A stretch of 6,230 bases of DNA, taken from NCBI GenBank assembly GCA_030452275.1, contig JAKDMR010000136.1:1-6230 (forward strand), given 5' to 3'. Origin of the DNA: Candidatus Nitrosocosmicus sp. (GTDB lineage Archaea; Thermoproteota; Nitrososphaeria; Nitrososphaerales; Nitrososphaeraceae). The notes beneath the pieces were generated by a model. That model was not told the origin of the DNA, ran no database searches, and was given only the letters and a program-made list of their open reading frames with translations. Of the stretch, positions 1-6,230 are shown piece after piece. Both the position numbers and the translations under genes were made by a program. How positions within the stretch are numbered: the first letter of the stretch is position 1; each line of letters starts with the position of its first letter.

Positions 1-1929
1 CGAATATTACAGTTACACGTAGATTTTGTAGAATATTTACCTGTCAAAAAGGAAATAGATGATGCTGAGCCTCTACTAAAGAATGAAAAGGAACGAATTG
101 AAGAAACCGTCGTCATTTTAACTTCTATAGAGCAGGGTGATGATGAAACTCTAATTGGAGACTTTATAAAGGAAACTCTAGAGTATCTTAAGAAAATTAA
201 ATGTAACTCTGTTGTAATTTATCCATATGCACATCTTAGTTCAAATTTAGAGCCTCCAAAAAGTGCTTATAAATTAATGATCCAGTTAGAAAATGCTTTA
301 AGGGCCAGTACGAATACGATTGTGGTTAAAAGAGCTCCATTTGGATGGACAAAAGAATTAGGTATCAAGGTAAAGGGGCATCCATTAGCTGAAAATTCGA
401 GATTTATTGTCAAGAAAAATCCTGGTGGAAATACAGGAACATCAGTTGAAATTGCTCTTTCAAAATCAGAAATAATTGAAAGCGAAGGATCGTTTTCCAA
501 TGCATTGACCGCTGAAAAGAATCTAAAATCAAATTGGTATGTACTTTCCTTAGATGGGACATTGATCCCTTACGACGATTATAAGTTCAAAAAATCCGAA
601 ATCAATTTGGAGAATTTGTTCAAATATGAAATACTCCGAAAAAGGACGGTGGAAGACCAACCTCCACACGTAAAGTTGATGAAAAAATTAGGTATAGCCG
701 ATTATGAGCCCGCCTCTGATTCTGGAAACATGAGATTCTATCCAAAAGGAAGATTATTAAAATCGTTACTTGAACAGTTCGTGACCAAAAAAGTTTCGCA
801 ATACGGGGGATTGGAAGTAGAAACACCCATAATGTATGATTCCCACCATTCCTCGATGGAAAGTTACTTCAATCGTTTTCCTGCAAGGCAGTACAATATT
901 AAATCAGATCAGAAAGATTTGTTTTTGAGATTTGCTGCCTGTTTTGGCCAGTTCCTAATGACCAAAGACTTTCAAATATCTTACAAGAATTTACCACTCA
1001 AATTATACGAATTAACCAGATATAGTTTTAGGAGAGAAAAGAGCGGCGAACTCGTTGGGTTAAGACGATTGCGGGCGTTTAGTATGCCTGATTGTCATGC
1101 ATTTTGTCAAGATATTGATCAGGCAAAAATTGAATTATTAAAACGACTTGACTTATCAATTTCTGTAATGGAAGAAATTGGAATTTCAACTGTAACAGAT
1201 TTGGAGATGGCCATAAGATTTACTAATGAATTTTATACAAACAATAAAGAGTTTGTTCAACATTTAGTAACGAAGATCGGTAAACCTGTTCTCATAGAAA
1301 TGTGGGACGATAGATTCTTCTATTTTGTCCTAAAATGGGAGTTTAATTTTCTAGATAACTCTGGCAAGGCTTCAGCTCTAGCAACAGATCAAATTGATAT
1401 TGAAAATGGGGAACGATATGGTATCACCTTTATAGATGAGTTGGGCAATAAGAAAAATCCTATAATTTTGCACAATTCTCCTAGCGGAGCGATTGAACGT
1501 GTCATTTTTGCATTGCTTGAAAAATCTGCCAAGATGATGAAAGTAGGTAAAACGCCGTATTTACCAATTTGGCTAATGAATACCCAAGTAAGATTAATTC
1601 CCGTGAGAGACGACTTTATCTCTAAGTGTGTTGAACTATTAGAGCATCTGAAAATTAATTCTATTCGTGCGGATATTGATGATAGGGAGGATACTCTATC
1701 TAAAAAGATAAGAGATGCAGAAACTGAATGGATTCACTATACACTAATAATCGGCGAGAAAGAAGTTGCCACTAATACGATTTCAGTCCGAGATAGGTTA
1801 AAAAAATTAAATTATTCTATAAACCTAGATGAATTGATATACATAATTAAAGAACCAATGAAAGGCAAGCCCTACCTTCCTATCAATTTGCCTGAGTACC
1901 TCTCAAAGAGGCCAAGAATTGCTTCCTAG
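1..1929 (+). CDS. thrS: Threonyl-tRNA synthetase, archaeal type with N-terminal editing domain (5' end cut by window edge)
   Basis: Cytoplasmic class II synthetase that charges tRNA(Thr) with threonine. The frame is open from base 1, and codon 1 onward reads RILQLHVDFVEY, matching the usual archaeal ThrRS start M-R-(I/V)-L; the initiator ATG therefore probably lies just outside the window, giving about 643 residues. Starting at the ATG at 277 would delete most of the editing domain. Domains by window codon: editing domain about 1-145, with PYAHLSS (His at codon 78) and KGHPLAE (Lys at codon 125), residues tied in archaeal ThrRS to hydrolysis of mischarged Ser-tRNA(Thr); catalytic core about 240-515 with motif 1 (GGLEVETPIM, 269-278), motif 2 (RYSFRREKSGELVGLRRLRAF, from 340) and motif 3 (GAIER, 496-500). 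Likely zinc ligands are Cys314, His366 and His491. The anticodon-binding domain is about 521-607. Editing and catalytic parts are fused, unlike the split ThrRS of some Crenarchaeota. It ends at TAG and converges on the next gene. Confidence 0.96.
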   Translation, partial: RILQLHVDFVEYLPVKKEIDDAEPLLKNEKERIEETVVILTSIEQGDDETLIGDFIKETLEYLKKIKCNSVVIYPYAHLSSNLEPPKSAYKLMIQLENALRASTNTIVVKRAPFGWTKELGIKVKGHPLAENSRFIVKKNPGGNTGTSVEIALSKSEIIESEGSFSNALTAEKNLKSNWYVLSLDGTLIPYDDYKFKKSEINLENLFKYEILRKRTVEDQPPHVKLMKKLGIADYEPASDSGNMRFYPKGRLLKSLLEQFVTKKVSQYGGLEVETPIMYDSHHSSMESYFNRFPARQYNIKSDQKDLFLRFAACFGQFLMTKDFQISYKNLPLKLYELTRYSFRREKSGELVGLRRLRAFSMPDCHAFCQDIDQAKIELLKRLDLSISVMEEIGISTVTDLEMAIRFTNEFYTNNKEFVQHLVTKIGKPVLIEMWDDRFFYFVLKWEFNFLDNSGKASALATDQIDIENGERYGITFIDELGNKKNPIILHNSPSGAIERVIFALLEKSAKMMKVGKTPYLPIWLMNTQVRLIPVRDDFISKCVELLEHLKINSIRADIDDREDTLSKKIRDAETEWIHYTLIIGEKEVATNTISVRDRLKKLNYSINLDELIYIIKEPMKGKPYLPINLPEYLSKRPRIAS

Positions 1930-1958
1930 TGTGTTTTGATTAGGTAGATAAACAACAA
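1930..1958. terminator. Convergent intergenic gap, possible shared termination zone
   Basis: This 29 bp gap separates the ThrRS stop codon from the stop codon of the leftward ureohydrolase gene. The plus strand has only a short TTTT run (1934-1937); the minus strand begins with a T-rich stretch, TTGTTGTTTATC. Archaeal transcription commonly ends at T-rich sequence without a hairpin, so weak termination of both genes here is possible, but neither tract is strong and the 3' ends may overlap. Confidence 0.25.
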
Positions 1959-2933
1959 TCAAAGATTGGACATGTATGGTCTAGACAAAATCCTTAGCAG
2001 AGTCTGGGTAGCCAAAGCTCCTTCCCTATAATCATTGTTCTTCAGTCCTGTTTCTACAAAATCAAGTCCAACCAATCTCGCTGTGTTGCTTATGCTATTA
2101 ATAAGGTCTAATATTTGAAACGGATTTAATCCAAATGGTTCTGGTGTTCCTGTGCAAGGTAAATATGATATATCATAAACATCGATATCAAATGAGATAT
2201 AAATATCGCGATTAAGAGTGTTTGATTTTAACCACTGTAGTATCTTCCACAGGGAACTGTTGCAATCCCATGCGTCAAAGGTGGTAACACCGTTGTCTAA
2301 CGCGAATTTGTTCTCCTCCCTATCCCCTTGCCTTATGCCGATTTGAACCAAATCGTTCCCTCTAAGATAACCTTCCTTAATCAGATGATAAAATGGAGTT
2401 GTATGACACATCGACATACCCTGGTAAATCGGTTTCATGTCACGATGAGCGTCAAAATGGATTAGTAGAGGATGGCTTTCAGAAAGCTCCTTATAAATGG
2501 AATACGTAATAGTATGTTCACCTCCTAGGATAACAGGTATTTTGTTTGAATCGATTATTATTCTCAGCACTGAAGACAACTTGCGGTCAAAATCTATCCA
2601 AAATTTATTAATTTCATGAATATCGCTTATCCTACCCTCCTTAGGTTTCACAAAATTTAAATCACCAATATCATAAATCAATGCCTTTTCATAAACCTCA
2701 ACATTCTCCTCAAAAACAAGTGTTTCAATCTGCTTTGCTGAAGCAATTCGAATTGCTTCAGGTCCAAAAGACGCCGTTTTTCCAAAGGTAGTTGTAATGT
2801 CTATAGGGATTCCAATGATACATATTTTTGAGCCATTAAAAGTAATAGGAATAGGAATATCACAAAAAGCATATCCTGCTACGGTGCTCTCTGGAGGTAT
2901 AAACAAGTTTTCTAAATAGGAGATTTTATCCAT
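1959..2933 (-). CDS. speB: Agmatinase/arginase-family ureohydrolase (probable agmatinase)
   Basis: Binuclear-manganese hydrolase of the ureohydrolase family, 324 residues, expected to release urea from a guanidino compound, most likely agmatine to putrescine. Family motifs appear in order: FGPEAIR (56-62); LGGEHTIT, with metal ligand His140; HFDAHRD (159-165), with ligands Asp161, His163 and Asp165; SFDIDVYD (247-254), with ligands Asp249 and Asp251; TGTPEPFGL (261-269); and LDFVET (290-295), with the conserved Glu294. The SMCHTTPF segment (174-181) resembles the HGTPF region of agmatinases, which favours agmatinase over arginase. Odd points: Arg164 where Thr, Ser or Ala is usual in DAHxD; Cys260 replaces Gly in the PGTGTP signature; Phe268 replaces the first Gly of the GG pair. 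The ATG at 2933 lies 38 bp after the polymerase stop codon with no obvious Shine-Dalgarno, so co-transcription with polB is likely. Family assignment is secure; the exact substrate (agmatine, arginine, guanidinobutyrate or another guanidine) cannot be settled from sequence. Confidence 0.9.
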   Translation of the reverse strand: MDKISYLENLFIPPESTVAGYAFCDIPIPITFNGSKICIIGIPIDITTTFGKTASFGPEAIRIASAKQIETLVFEENVEVYEKALIYDIGDLNFVKPKEGRISDIHEINKFWIDFDRKLSSVLRIIIDSNKIPVILGGEHTITYSIYKELSESHPLLIHFDAHRDMKPIYQGMSMCHTTPFYHLIKEGYLRGNDLVQIGIRQGDREENKFALDNGVTTFDAWDCNSSLWKILQWLKSNTLNRDIYISFDIDVYDISYLPCTGTPEPFGLNPFQILDLINSISNTARLVGLDFVETGLKNNDYREGALATQTLLRILSRPYMSNL

Positions 2934-2971
2934 GATTATTCAAATACTACAAGAATTACTTTGAAGGGCAT

Positions 2972-5692
2972 TTAAGTCCAAAATAATTCATCAAGGTTGG
3001 ATTGTCTGGGTTTCCCAATTATAGATTTAAAATTCAAATTTAGTGATGACAAAATTTGATCAAAGGTAGATTCCATTGTATCAAGATATTTCTCTGTATC
3101 TATATCCATCTTATTCGCTAATTCAACTGGTTTTACTCCTTCGATAGTCCTTGTTTTAACATAGGAAATAATATCCCCAGTTTTGAGTTGTCGACCCAAT
3201 TCGACAAGTTGTTTTGCGGCCTTTATATGTTGTGGGATTCCTTTTATGCTTTCAGTATTCTCATCTTTACCATCTAAAGAGATGGCGTAATGCTTTTTAT
3301 TTTCTTGAAATTTGATCCCGTATTTTTCTGGAGATTTATTTATCATTACATTAAAGCTTAACTCTGATAAAGGAATATTTTTTCTCTCAAGGTCTTCTGC
3401 AAGGGAATGAACTATTTTTTTTATTCTAGTTTTAGCATTTGCAAAGTCTTTCTCTGTAAAGATATCCTTTAACACATCTAATATCTCGTAAAATGCGTTC
3501 CTAATAAACGGTGGGGTATGAGATTTTTTTCCAGTTAGCCCCTTGACATCGACGGTACCATCCTCAAGGACTCCCAAATAATTTTTCTTTAGATCACTAA
3601 ATACCACATAACGATAACGCTTATCTATTTCCAGATCAACGCCTAGTTCGGATTTAGCCCAATTGGATATAATATTTAAGCTATCAGGACTAGGATTTTT
3701 TAAAAATAGCGAGTCGGTATCCCCATAAATTACCTTGATATGATTCTCGTCGCATTTATTTATCGTCCTAGTCGTAGTAGTTCTTCCGATGGCCGCAGTG
3801 GCCTCTGCAACGGGCAGGCAATAGAGAGGGAAGATCTCCGCTCCCATGACCCCATATGTGGCATTTAAAATTACCTTGATTGCTTGACTTACAACACCAT
3901 AAAGTTGTTTGTCATCTTTACCAAGGCTGGCATCTTTAGATAGATGTTTATAGTAATTTACACGTAAATCACGCAACGTTCCGATTAGAATTGAAGTCAT
4001 CCCTCTTTTCTTCCTACATATCCAATGGGTTGTTCCCTCGATATGATTGAGTGGATCATCTTTGCACTCCTTGTGAGGACAATTCACTGTTTCGTATGAC
4101 AAATTGTGTACCTTAATTATGCTAGGATACAAACTTGCAAAATCAACCACAACTACGTTAAAGTGAATTCCAAGCTCAGGCTCGACAACCAATCCGCCTC
4201 GGTATTTTTTCTCTTTAATTATCGCAGTAGTTGATGAAGATCCTTTTTGAAGTAACTCGTCTCTTCTGGGTATAAGTATATTCTGTTGTCGATGTTCAAA
4301 GAACATTAATGAACGAATCCACTGATTCACTCCAAATCTTGTAATATCTTCAATAGACATTCTAGAAATTCTCGAAATAATTATTATTAGTTTCATAAGT
4401 AAGTTATCGTTAAATGCGCTCAATCTGAAAGTTAGATCAGCATCTTTAAGACAATATTCTGCAAGTTTTTCCAGCGAAAGATCGTTAATGCTTCCCTCAA
4501 ATTCGATTTTTGTGTCCTCTAATAGTGCCTCACATATGGCTCTCAAAGTAAATTCAGAGTATTTATGGCTAAAGGCATAATTTTGAACGGACTTATTTTG
4601 AAATGTCCTAAAAAGATCAATATGAATTCCTGATTTAAGGGTGACTGGATCGGCTTGAATTCCTCTTTTCACAAATGATTCTCTTTTTACAAGAATAGGC
4701 ACCAGGTCTTTGTCAACTGGCTTCCCATCTGCAGGATCAATCGCAGGATCCTGGGATCTTGCATACAGATAAGGCATATCGAAATCATCACCATTGTAAG
4801 TTAACACAACAGGATATTTCCTTAATACATCAAAAGCTAACAAGAGCATCTCTTTTTCTGACTTGCATAGCACTATGCTTGGGTCTAACTTAGTAGAGTC
4901 TATATCCTCATCCCTTTTGAGAACATAAACTTTTTTGAACCCATCAGATGCAGACAGGCCGATGGCCGTTATTAGCCGATCATGGTCCCGTGCAGTTGGC
5001 ATCCTTCTCTCCTCTGAATCAACTTCAATATCTATAGCAATTCTCTTTAAGTCAGGTATAGGCTGATTCAGCAAACGTGACCATTTCAGCAAATACTTGT
5101 CATACCCATTGCTGTTGAAATTGTTCTGGAATTTATTGGATGTAAATAGATTGTCTAAATATTGATCTACCTTTTTTGGTATTGGGAACTCATAAAATAC
5201 TAAATTGTTGCCGATTCTTTTATAAAAGGCTCCTGGAATTAGTCCTAAATCATAGAGATAACTTTCATGATACTTTATGTCTGCTTCCCAAGAAGTAACT
5301 TTCTCTCTAAAACTATTATCTGTACCCCCAATTGAAAGTGGGTCAGGTGCCAAAACTTTGAGTATTTCTATTTCTTCGTCTACAATATCGTCAAATTTTT
5401 TTACCTCTTGAATTTGGAATTTAGTAGGATCCCCATCTGCAATGCTCTTTGCTTCAGCTGTAAATTTTTTTTTGACAAAACAGTATGGCTGATGTTTTTT
5501 TGAATTTGTATCCTCCAAAAAGTACTCGCTCCAAAAATAAGTTTGTGAGTCAGAAGGATTATAAAATTTTAGAAAAACAGATTTTTTTTCCCCTACATAG
5601 AAGGAAGAAAGAAGTAAGGAGGGTACATCCTCAGGTAGTTTCTTTGAATAATATTCATCTTTCTTATCTAATGCCAAATTTACTTGCTGCAT
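2972..5692 (-). CDS. polB: Family-B DNA polymerase, archaeal PolB1-type, with 3'-5' exonuclease
   Basis: Replicative DNA polymerase of 906 residues, near the usual size for the family. The N-terminal domain (about 1-215) precedes the proofreading exonuclease: Exo I IDIEV (Asp221, Glu223), Exo II YNGDDFD (299-305, Asp305) and Exo III YCLKDAD (413-419, Asp417). The polymerase core has motif A DFASLYPSII (517-526, catalytic Asp517), motif B KVILNATYG (606-614), motif C YGDTDS (656-661, Asp658 and Asp660) and KKNY (702-705); the thumb follows. All catalytic carboxylates are present, so both activities should be intact. NATYG, AEIFPLY and KKNY resemble the Sulfolobus PolB1 (Dpo1) group rather than euryarchaeal enzymes. 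Residues 897-904, QSNLDELF, fit a PCNA-interacting (PIP) box, expected for clamp-dependent replication. A Cys/His cluster (Cys538, His540, Cys543, Cys559) lies between motifs A and B. The ATG at 5692 is favoured because a TATA-like box sits 26 nt upstream. It is first of a likely two-gene unit with the ureohydrolase. Confidence 0.96.
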   Translation of the reverse strand: MQQVNLALDKKDEYYSKKLPEDVPSLLLSSFYVGEKKSVFLKFYNPSDSQTYFWSEYFLEDTNSKKHQPYCFVKKKFTAEAKSIADGDPTKFQIQEVKKFDDIVDEEIEILKVLAPDPLSIGGTDNSFREKVTSWEADIKYHESYLYDLGLIPGAFYKRIGNNLVFYEFPIPKKVDQYLDNLFTSNKFQNNFNSNGYDKYLLKWSRLLNQPIPDLKRIAIDIEVDSEERRMPTARDHDRLITAIGLSASDGFKKVYVLKRDEDIDSTKLDPSIVLCKSEKEMLLLAFDVLRKYPVVLTYNGDDFDMPYLYARSQDPAIDPADGKPVDKDLVPILVKRESFVKRGIQADPVTLKSGIHIDLFRTFQNKSVQNYAFSHKYSEFTLRAICEALLEDTKIEFEGSINDLSLEKLAEYCLKDADLTFRLSAFNDNLLMKLIIIISRISRMSIEDITRFGVNQWIRSLMFFEHRQQNILIPRRDELLQKGSSSTTAIIKEKKYRGGLVVEPELGIHFNVVVVDFASLYPSIIKVHNLSYETVNCPHKECKDDPLNHIEGTTHWICRKKRGMTSILIGTLRDLRVNYYKHLSKDASLGKDDKQLYGVVSQAIKVILNATYGVMGAEIFPLYCLPVAEATAAIGRTTTTRTINKCDENHIKVIYGDTDSLFLKNPSPDSLNIISNWAKSELGVDLEIDKRYRYVVFSDLKKNYLGVLEDGTVDVKGLTGKKSHTPPFIRNAFYEILDVLKDIFTEKDFANAKTRIKKIVHSLAEDLERKNIPLSELSFNVMINKSPEKYGIKFQENKKHYAISLDGKDENTESIKGIPQHIKAAKQLVELGRQLKTGDIISYVKTRTIEGVKPVELANKMDIDTEKYLDTMESTFDQILSSLNLNFKSIIGKPRQSNLDELFWT

Positions 5693-5713
5693 TATTGTTT
5701 ATTTTATTCTACC

Positions 5714-5722
5714 TTTTAAAAA
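5714..5722 (-). promoter_or_regulatory. TATA-like box of the polB promoter
   Basis: On the minus strand this reads TTTTTAAAA, a good archaeal TATA element. Its centre (about 5718) is 26 nt upstream of the A of the polB ATG (5692). As archaeal TATA boxes lie roughly 26 nt before the transcription start, transcription would begin at or within a few bases of the ATG, giving a leaderless or near-leaderless mRNA. The 5' flank (CTAATTAA) is only a weak match to a TFB recognition element. The start site itself is inference. Confidence 0.55.
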
Positions 5723-6152
5723 TTAATTAGTTTAGTATCGATTCAGCATATCAAGTGTAATATCATAAAATTACGATGATTATCTAACTATGAATGATGT
5801 TTAGAATAAAAATTAGTGCTGTTGATATAATATTTTCAGGCATATCGAGAATACTAATTACTCCTCCGAGACGAATCCAAATTTTATAACTAATTTCTTA
5901 CTCAGACTCGATTTTCAATATAATATGATCAGTTTGATGAATTTGGTAAATATTTTCAAGTTGTGCTAAATGAAGATTATCACAAACTCTTTACTTTTGA
6001 CTCTAAATGAAATCATTCTTGCTTTTTATGGCTGGTAATGATGTGTGTGAGGCAACTCGTTTGAATGTAGTTTTGTCTATGGTTGGGTTAGGGCTGCATT
6101 GGAATGTGAAAATACTCTCAACATATTTGAAACCCTAAAGTTAATATTATCA

Positions 6153-6160
6153 TTTAAATA
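6153..6160. promoter_or_regulatory. Possible second TATA-like element near the right edge
   Basis: TTTAAATA matches an archaeal TATA box and is largely palindromic, so direction is uncertain. Read rightward it would place a transcription start near 6182, just before the GC-richer segment that runs to the window end. In AT-rich DNA such a match arises easily by chance, so this is tentative. Confidence 0.2.
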
Positions 6161-6230
6161 AACACTTGTGAACGCATCCAAGACAAAAGGCGGCGTCGGT
6201 AATGAAGTTGGCTAGTGCCACAATGTGATT

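Larger units (their letters stand above)
5693..6230. other. Long AT-rich non-coding region upstream of polB
   Basis: Apart from the polB promoter, no gene could be recognised in these 538 bases. All six frames are broken by frequent stops. The longest ATG-initiated frame seen is 43 codons (6007-6138, +, beginning MKSFLLFMAGN); it has no recognisable domain and no well-placed TATA box, so it is not called as a gene. I looked for tRNA T-arm and D-arm patterns, C/D-box pairs, tandem repeats and transposon ends and found none convincing. A distant TTAGGG/CCCTAA inverted repeat (6088-6093 with 6133-6138) has only a 6 bp stem and a 39 nt loop. From about 6187 to the edge the sequence becomes visibly more GC-rich. 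Confidence 0.6.

Noticed and set aside
277..279. ATG as the start of threonyl-tRNA synthetase
   Set aside because: The same frame is open to base 1 and encodes recognisable editing-domain sequence (HVDFVEY, YPYAHLSS), so this Met is internal.
267..500. 77-codon minus-strand ORF inside ThrRS
   Set aside because: Antisense to a strongly supported gene, no recognisable domain; a shadow frame.
620..826. 68-codon minus-strand ORF inside ThrRS
   Set aside because: Antisense shadow of the ThrRS catalytic domain.
3848..3877. NATYG in motif B and KKNY after motif C as unusual substitutions in the polymerase
   Set aside because: These differ from euryarchaeal PolB, but as far as I recall they match the Sulfolobus PolB1 group, so they are lineage markers, not anomalies.
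5485..5730. 81-codon plus-strand ORF over the polB 5' end
   Set aside because: Antisense to the polymerase N-terminus, with a Phe/Lys-rich composition explained by the poly-A/T tracts there. The C-terminal hydrophobic stretch comes from the AT-rich promoter region.
5931..6060. C/D-box sRNA candidates (TGATGA at 5935-5940; ATGATGT near 6039)
   Set aside because: No proper CTGA D box at a suitable distance and no terminal stem.
6007..6138. 43-codon plus-strand ORF (begins MKSFLLFMAGN)
   Set aside because: No domain, no good TATA box at the expected spacing and no ribosome binding site; the opposite strand is also open over much of the same span, so chance is the better explanation.
6088..6138. 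TTAGGG...CCCTAA inverted repeat
   Set aside because: Only a 6 bp stem with a 39 nt loop and no extension on either side; compatible with chance.
6125..6140. Minus-strand TTTCAAAT resembling a tRNA T-loop
   Set aside because: Flanking bases do not form a T-stem and no acceptor or anticodon arm could be placed.

Overview
The window looks like AT-rich chromosomal DNA of an archaeon, most likely an ammonia-oxidising Nitrososphaerota (Thaumarchaeota). Three things point there: an archaeal-type threonyl-tRNA synthetase with the D-aminoacyl-tRNA-deacylase-like editing domain at its N-terminus; a family-B replicative DNA polymerase of the PolB1 type (NATYG in motif B, KKNY after motif C, C-terminal PCNA-binding motif); and an archaeal TATA-like box about 26 nt upstream of the polymerase start codon. 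The low GC and the roughly 540 nt non-coding stretch would suit a soil group I.1b lineage such as Nitrosocosmicus, but that genus-level guess is inference only.

Layout. Bases 1-1929 (+) carry threonyl-tRNA synthetase. It is truncated by the window edge, apparently by only its first codon, and the reading frame is open from base 1, so the first in-window ATG at 277 is not the real start. It converges, across 29 bp, on a leftward pair: agmatinase/ureohydrolase (1959-2933, -) lies 38 bp downstream of family-B DNA polymerase (2972-5692, -). The short same-strand gap makes a polB-ureohydrolase transcript plausible. Bases 5693-6230 hold the polB promoter; I could not identify any gene in the rest.

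All three genes are housekeeping: protein synthesis, polyamine/arginine metabolism and genome replication. Nothing suggests a shared pathway; their proximity is probably just local gene order. If the ureohydrolase does release urea from agmatine, that urea could feed a urease in an ammonia oxidiser, but no urease gene is visible here. I found no mobile element, CRISPR array, tRNA, rRNA or defence module, and no convincing undescribed system. The points most worth a second look are the polB promoter geometry, the Cys/His cluster in the polymerase, the altered signature of the ureohydrolase, and the unexplained right edge.
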